Origin: Blasia pusilla | Lineage: Eukaryota; Marchantiophyta; Marchantiopsida; Blasiales | DNA length: 64,000 nucleotides | Direction of reading: 5' to 3' | Assembly (NCBI GenBank): GCA_050084515.1 | Contig: CM114272.1 | Coordinates: forward strand, 24,862,001 to 24,926,000 | Shown here: in pieces, positions 58,216 to 64,000 of the stretch | Layout: each line of letters opens with the position of its first letter | How positions within the stretch are numbered: position 1 is the stretch's first letter | Notes under the pieces: model-generated | Told to the model about the DNA's origin: nothing | Database searches by the model: none | What the model saw: the letters and a program-made list of their open reading frames with translations, nothing else | Program-made: the position numbers and the translations under genes

Positions 58216-59599
58216 GACAACCTTGTCTCACCCTTTCAAGCACTCCGACTCACCGAGAGTCTCCCACACTCCTCACTAGCTCACCAATGCCAATGGTAAT
58301 CCCGTGACGACACACTCGGCCTTACGCACGCTCAACACTCGGACTCACCATGAGCCTCCCAACTAACTCATCTAAACCATTGACACTCTTGGGTCATACA
58401 CATGACCCGTACTCCGCAACCGCCATATATCCACAGACATGCTACACATATATGGAGATTACACTCGTCATCATCGCTACACCTATCTAGCCCCAGCAAC
58501 TACCCGACACCCATCACTCTCAATCACATAAGATAAGTGCGGGAAAAGGGACTCGAATGGGTAACCTCATCACTCCCTCCAACCTACGGCACCGTTAACA
58601 CCCACTCCTCTATGTAATATGACAATCTCCGCAACACGACACTCTCCTCGACCAACACGTCAAACCTCCCGTCAGCATCGGCGTGTATGCCTCCATCAGA
58701 ATCCTTGCGAACCCCAGCCATGCCCAAAAAATATCACGTCTTGAAAAATCTCTCTGCCCATCCCCAGACGCGCCTTGCAACCTCAACTCAACCTCGTCCA
58801 AACGCAACCATGCCGGTCTATCACGTCACCCGTGCCTCTACACGTCGCCCTACTACATCCACCCTAGCCCCTGCGCTCAGCCCTAACTACAATCGCTCCT
58901 ACCAAGTATGCTCCGTACCACGTCCGCTCCTGATACTTCGTTCCTAGCCAACCATATCCATCTTGCCTACCACGTCGGGAAGACGTCGACCACGACGCTC
59001 CCAACTACGTATTAGGGGGGGGGTCCGCGTCCCTATTTGGGGGGGAGGCCTGACACATGCCCTAAATGCGGGGGAGGGGGGAGGGGCTCGGGCCTTACAG
59101 GGTCCGCACCCCTATGGGATTAAATGTAGGAGAAGGGGGAGGGGGAGGGGGAGGGGAACTAAATGGGAGGGTAAGGAAAGGGTCGCGACCAAGGGCCGCG
59201 GCTCCGCGCCCCTGGCTCTGTCCGCCTCCGCGCCGTCCCACCTACCGTCGCGGCTCCAACTGGCAATCACCAACGACCTAACCCTAGCCGCCCTTGCAAA
59301 CCTAGCCCCATGGCAGCTACCAAATCTCAACGTTTTATCTCTACACTCCCGCTATGCGCCGTTCTCTTGACGCTCCAACACTCTACGTTGCACCCGAGCG
59401 CTCTTGCGTGATCCCCACTCTAATGTTGTCCCTAGTCAACCTCCACAAGCAAAATCTGAGAACAACGGAGAGCACTTCCGCCCACCGCCTTCCGAACAGA
59501 AAAATGACCAACGCCCGCAACACACGCGTCTCCAAAGGCTCCTGACCAAGGTAACTTTCCTGCCTACCTGCAAACAATAAATTCCCACCAGCCCCCTGA
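58216..59599 (-). other. Leader region of copy D, gag start lost
   Basis: Position and size fit a leader, but it does not align by eye with the leaders of A-C. It contains the G-tract cluster. Confidence 0.45.
59010..59175 (+). repeat. G-tract cluster, potential G-quadruplex
   Basis: Runs of 4 to 9 G (GGGGGGGGG, GGGGGGGG, GGGGGAGGGGGG, GGGGGAGGGGGAGGGGGA) alternate with short spacers on the plus strand, i.e. C-tracts in the element RNA. Confidence 0.75.
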
Positions 59600-59612
59600 C
59601 ATCTTTCTCATG
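59600..59612 (-). promoter_or_regulatory. Putative self-primer binding site, copy D
   Basis: CATGAGAAAGATG on the element strand, directly inside A1 and exactly complementary to CATCTTTCTCATG about 31 nt after the TATA box in A2. The word is different from that in A-C. Confidence 0.6.
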
Positions 59613-59876
59613 TAAAAATAAGAGTAGAAAAAATGGCACACCCGGCCTAAAACTACACTCCTTAGTCTACATCTGCACATCGAGCCTCATCCACCCTCCG
59701 CTATCAAGGAATCTGGACCCTAGCACCCTGGTCCTATCTCACACACAAACAAGAGAGGTGCTCCAACGGCCCAACATAAGAAAGATGGCTTGGGAAAGCC
59801 ATCGTCCTCCCTCATGCACGGTTAGGAAGAGCCAAAAAGCTCTTCCCCTACAAATAACTATAACCCGTTGCAATGT
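59613..59876 (-). repeat. 5' terminal segment A1 of copy D (inner part)
   Basis: Matches the inner half of A2 from AAAAATAAGAGTAG to the CAAATAACTAT words. The TATA of A2 is mutated here (CATGCACG on the plus strand). The outer half is missing. Confidence 0.7.
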
Positions 59877-60964
59877 GATGTTTGATCTCCATATTTTAGT
59901 TGTGTTTGCCTATGAGGGGACACATGTCACATTGTAGGCCATCCCATATGATAGTTGTAGGAGTGGGAGATGCTTGTTGTTGAAATGTCCGATCCGCCTC
60001 TAATAACAACTAGTTGGTGTGCGTGCTATGCCCGAATGATTTTTTTTTATTATTATCTCTCCTTAATTCAACTCCCTTTGTCAAAGAGACATATGTCGAA
60101 ACCATAGGAGCCCTTAGAGGACATGTATCAACACTTGTGGAGGGTTTCCTCAAACCCCATCATCTTTTAATTATATAGATATAGATTTTGGTCATTTGCA
60201 AACCCTATTATCTAATCATGGGAACTTCAATAAGAGAAGGAGATGAGAAATCAAGTTGAGTAAAAATCCTATTCCATAGGAACAAGATCCTAATTAATAT
60301 TTAAATTTCTTATGGATGGAAGTAAATTGTGAGGTGTGGAGAATTTTTTATAGTAAGAAATTAATTAAAAATACTATTTCTAATATAAATAACCAAAAAA
60401 TATAGTTTGTGTCAAGTTTTGATGGTGAAATGAGCTCTTTTTCTTTCCCACTTGATTTATTTGGAACCACAATTATTCTGGGTAAATCTCATGGTTTCAA
60501 AAAGAAAAAGAAAAAGAAAAACCTCCCTCTTTGAAAAGGGTGAAGTCCTTACAAATTTCACTACTTTATTTTTCTTTTAGTTATGTTAGCAATTTGCAAT
60601 CTATAATATGAAAGAAAGGTTATCTCTTTTATTTGTTGCAACCACTACATGACATATGTCCTTTCATAAGGCCTATGGCTTCAAAATAAACCCTCATAAT
60701 TGATTTGTTTATATGCTTTGTTACAATATCTATATTTCTATGGGCAAGTGTACTTAGAATTATAAAATAAAATGTGAAATATTAATTATGATCTTAAATG
60801 TAAGCTATTATAAAGGAGTTTAAGAAGGAAGAGGGAAGCTTTTTCCTCTTAAATATAAAGAGATGATGGGGCAAATGAATTAGGGTTAAGAGGTGAAGTT
60901 TTCTTTCTTTAGAAACAAGATAGTATTAGGGAGGGTGAAAGGATTTACATGTAATACGTACATT
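59877..60964. other. AT-rich non-coding stretch
   Basis: Nothing recognised. 'ttttaattatatagatatagat' near 60167 looks like the end of a small plant element, but I cannot define it. Confidence 0.3.
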
Positions 60965-62190
<1,226 letters not shown>

Positions 62191-62639
62191 ACATACCGAC
62201 CACTCCTATTGAGAAATCGACTTAAAATTTCCCAAAATTGATCAACTGTAGGAAAGAACTAGTTGAAATTGGCAAGTACAGAGCAAACTGCATAACTTTT
62301 CTTTACTAATTACACTTTCCTACACTGAAATTGCTGCTCCAGGAGCTCAAAGTGTCAGAATTGAGCAATTTTGGGTACGTTTGAAAGCTCTCGATGAGCT
62401 CTACAAGAAAGCTAAAACCAGCCTTCGGCATAATTCTAGCCGATACGGACTTTGACGGCTGTGTCGACCAAGAAAGCCCTAAAAAACGCCTCCAAAGTTT
62501 TATCACCATCAAAGATCCACTTGAAATCTACATCCACTGAGCTCAGAGTAAAATTTCCTTCTCCCAAACTGAAATTGTGCCTTCTCTTGCCTCTCTTCTC
62601 TCTTCAAACACAAAGTATTTCAAGTGATGTTGTCCTCCC
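62191..62639 (-). other. Possible 5' internal region of another LTR retroelement
   Basis: It lies directly inside the primer site described next. The minus frame at 62306-62512 is open for 68 codons, but I recognise no gag family. Confidence 0.3.
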
Positions 62640-62651
62640 GCTCTGATATCA
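62640..62651 (-). promoter_or_regulatory. tRNA-iMet-type primer binding site
   Basis: On the minus strand it reads TGATATCAGAGC, 11 of 12 matches to the common plant site TGGTATCAGAGC. It directly follows CCACA, i.e. an LTR ending in CA. Confidence 0.5.
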
Positions 62652-62950
62652 TGTGGAAAACTGCTAATCAAGCATAACTGGTGGAAAATGGCTGTCACAC
62701 ACACACACACCACCATGGAGAACAAAATTTGCAATGAGAGAATGAGTGGAGGCTAGTCCTTTTCTCAATTATGTAGGGTTTGTACAAGAAATCCTAACCC
62801 TATCCTTAACCATAGTCTCGAGTTAGCCTAATTGTGATTAACTAACCCTAATTAAGATAATCGTGCTTAACTGACTAACCAAGATTAAGCTTCCCTACTA
62901 CGTGTGAGTGCCAAATGTAACTGTGTAGGTGTCTCATGAGCTAGATTGTA
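62652..62950 (-). repeat. Probable 5' LTR of an unrelated retroelement
   Basis: Begins TGTGGAAAAC on the plus strand next to the primer site. It includes a (CA)n run at 62696-62712. The far end is not defined; no second LTR is in the window. Confidence 0.4.
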
Positions 62951-62959
62951 ACTTAATCT

Positions 62960-63540
62960 TCAATACGAACATGCTACTGCAACACGTTAGAATCGGACGA
63001 GTTGTGAGAAGCAGGCCGGTCCTGTCTCGAAAATCCTTGTGCAACCTGTCGGATTCCTTTGTCTTGCAAGAAGTATCTACACACGAAGCTTTGCAACTAT
63101 TGGAATTCGATGGGTTCTAGTTAACTTGCACTGAAGCAACGTGTCTGGATGTGAGAACTTGGAGATAGCCGCAACATGTCTGAATGCAAAGAGTGACATA
63201 GAGATGCAACTTGTCGGAATCTAACGGGTTACAGATCGAGTTAACTCGCATCCTTGCGGCTTGCAACCCATCCAGGTCAAACTATTTGCAGGCCTTGTAT
63301 ACATGCAACTTGCAACCCGTCGGGATTCGACAAGTTGCACACTCATGCAACCAGTCAGGTTCTGACGAGTTGCACAAACATTTCTTGTGCATGATATTGC
63401 GCTCCGACGGATGGGACACTAATGCAACCAGTCGAGTTCCGACGGGTAACACAAACATTCTTGATGCAACCCATCGGTTTCCGAGGGTTACACGCTCAAG
63501 CAACCTGTCGCATTCGACGGGTTGCTTGGTTTTTGCGGTT
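62960..63540. repeat. Second array of about 30-bp palindromes
   Basis: At least ten units of the form GCAACC(C/T)GTCG-xATTC-GACGGGTTGC, for example GCAACCCGTCGGGATTCGAC followed by AAGTTGC near 63310-63340. Units are 30-60 bp apart and some are degraded. It lies downstream of the minus-strand SWIM-type gene, the same relation as at 16.2 kb. Confidence 0.7.
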
Positions 63541-63619
63541 TGAAATCCCTATAGTGCCCATGCTTCTCAACTTGAGCTGCAACTTTTGAAACAATTCTCA
63601 GCATGAGCTTGACATGACG

Positions 63620-64000
63620 AAATGCTAAACTCACCTACCGCATGAAGTTTCCCCATTGTCTCATTCGTACAGTCCACCAACTGAGCCAAGAGCACAACTC
63701 TTTGTACTTTCCCTCAATCGCATGCTTCCTCCACCATCCATGAAGTTCTTCTTGGTACTCCATGGCATGTTTCAAGGTTTAGCTGTCCTTGGAGCAGTTG
63801 AGTAGAGTGACATGCTTTGTCCTCTTATTCTCCTTGATGCAAGATTTGATGTACCTGGTCACAGACTGTTGCCAATGGAAAGCATCCGACCTTTCCCTCT
63901 CTAGATGTACCTCTCCACCCCAAAACACTTCCCTGATAGAAATCCACCTAGGTTGTGCATTGTCCGCCATGAATCCATAAATTTCCAGAGGTGGCCTTTT
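63620..64000 (-). pseudogene. SWIM-type transposase-like gene, central exon, second copy (cut by window end)
   Basis: Reads RPPLEIYGFMADNAQPRW, ERERSDAFHWQQSVTRYIKS, CIKENKRTKHVTLLNCSKDS, then TAA where the 15.9-kb copy has CAA. It continues TLKHAMEYQEELHGWWRKH and WLSWWTVRMRQWGNFM. A splice-donor-like GGTAGGTGAGT follows. The stop differs from that in the other copy, so the two decayed independently. The gene continues beyond 64000. Confidence 0.6.

Overview
The window looks like repeat-rich nuclear DNA of a green-lineage eukaryote, either a land plant outside the flowering plants or a streptophyte alga. Evidence: Ty3/gypsy polyproteins, a SWIM-zinc-finger transposase-like gene family, TTTAGGG-like telomeric words, GT-AG introns, AT-rich filler and long microsatellites. 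I cannot name the species. Nothing prokaryotic was seen.

Four large Ty3/gypsy retrotransposons dominate. Copies A (6459-15735, minus), B (19433-29177, minus) and C (31473-40789, plus) form one family. D (49815 to about 59876, minus) is a diverged relative. All four have the order gag (two zinc knuckles), aspartic protease, a DNMT3-type cytosine-5 DNA methyltransferase, reverse transcriptase/RNase H, DDE integrase, PHD finger. All are broken by stops and frameshifts. C keeps the longest intact stretch (RNase H plus integrase, about 480 codons).

The element ends are unusual. Segment A (about 365-480 bp, with a TATA box) sits at the 5' end and segment B (about 107-115 bp) at the 3' end. Copies A and C read A1-genes-B1. 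Copies B and D read A1-genes-B1-A2-B2, a split-direct-repeat order known from tyrosine-recombinase elements, not from DDE-integrase elements. Just inside segment A is a site complementary to the sequence about 30 nt downstream of the TATA box. The word differs between the two families, but complementarity is kept in both, which suggests Tf1-like self-priming. Copy A lies in a coding exon of a SWIM-type gene; removing it with one 4-bp target duplication restores the reading frame, so its termini are well fixed.

Other regions: 1-6.4 kb holds older gag and protease relics and dispersed repeats; 15.7-18 kb and 63.6-64 kb hold two decayed SWIM-type genes, each followed by an array of about 30-bp palindromes; 42-49 kb is a host-gene island with a credible two-exon gene at 47281-48470 (minus); 53.4-54.3 kb is an insertion in the RT of D with a 180-bp CT run; 60.96-62.19 kb is a 1.2-kb TTTA tract; 62.64-62.95 kb looks like an LTR with a tRNA-iMet primer site.
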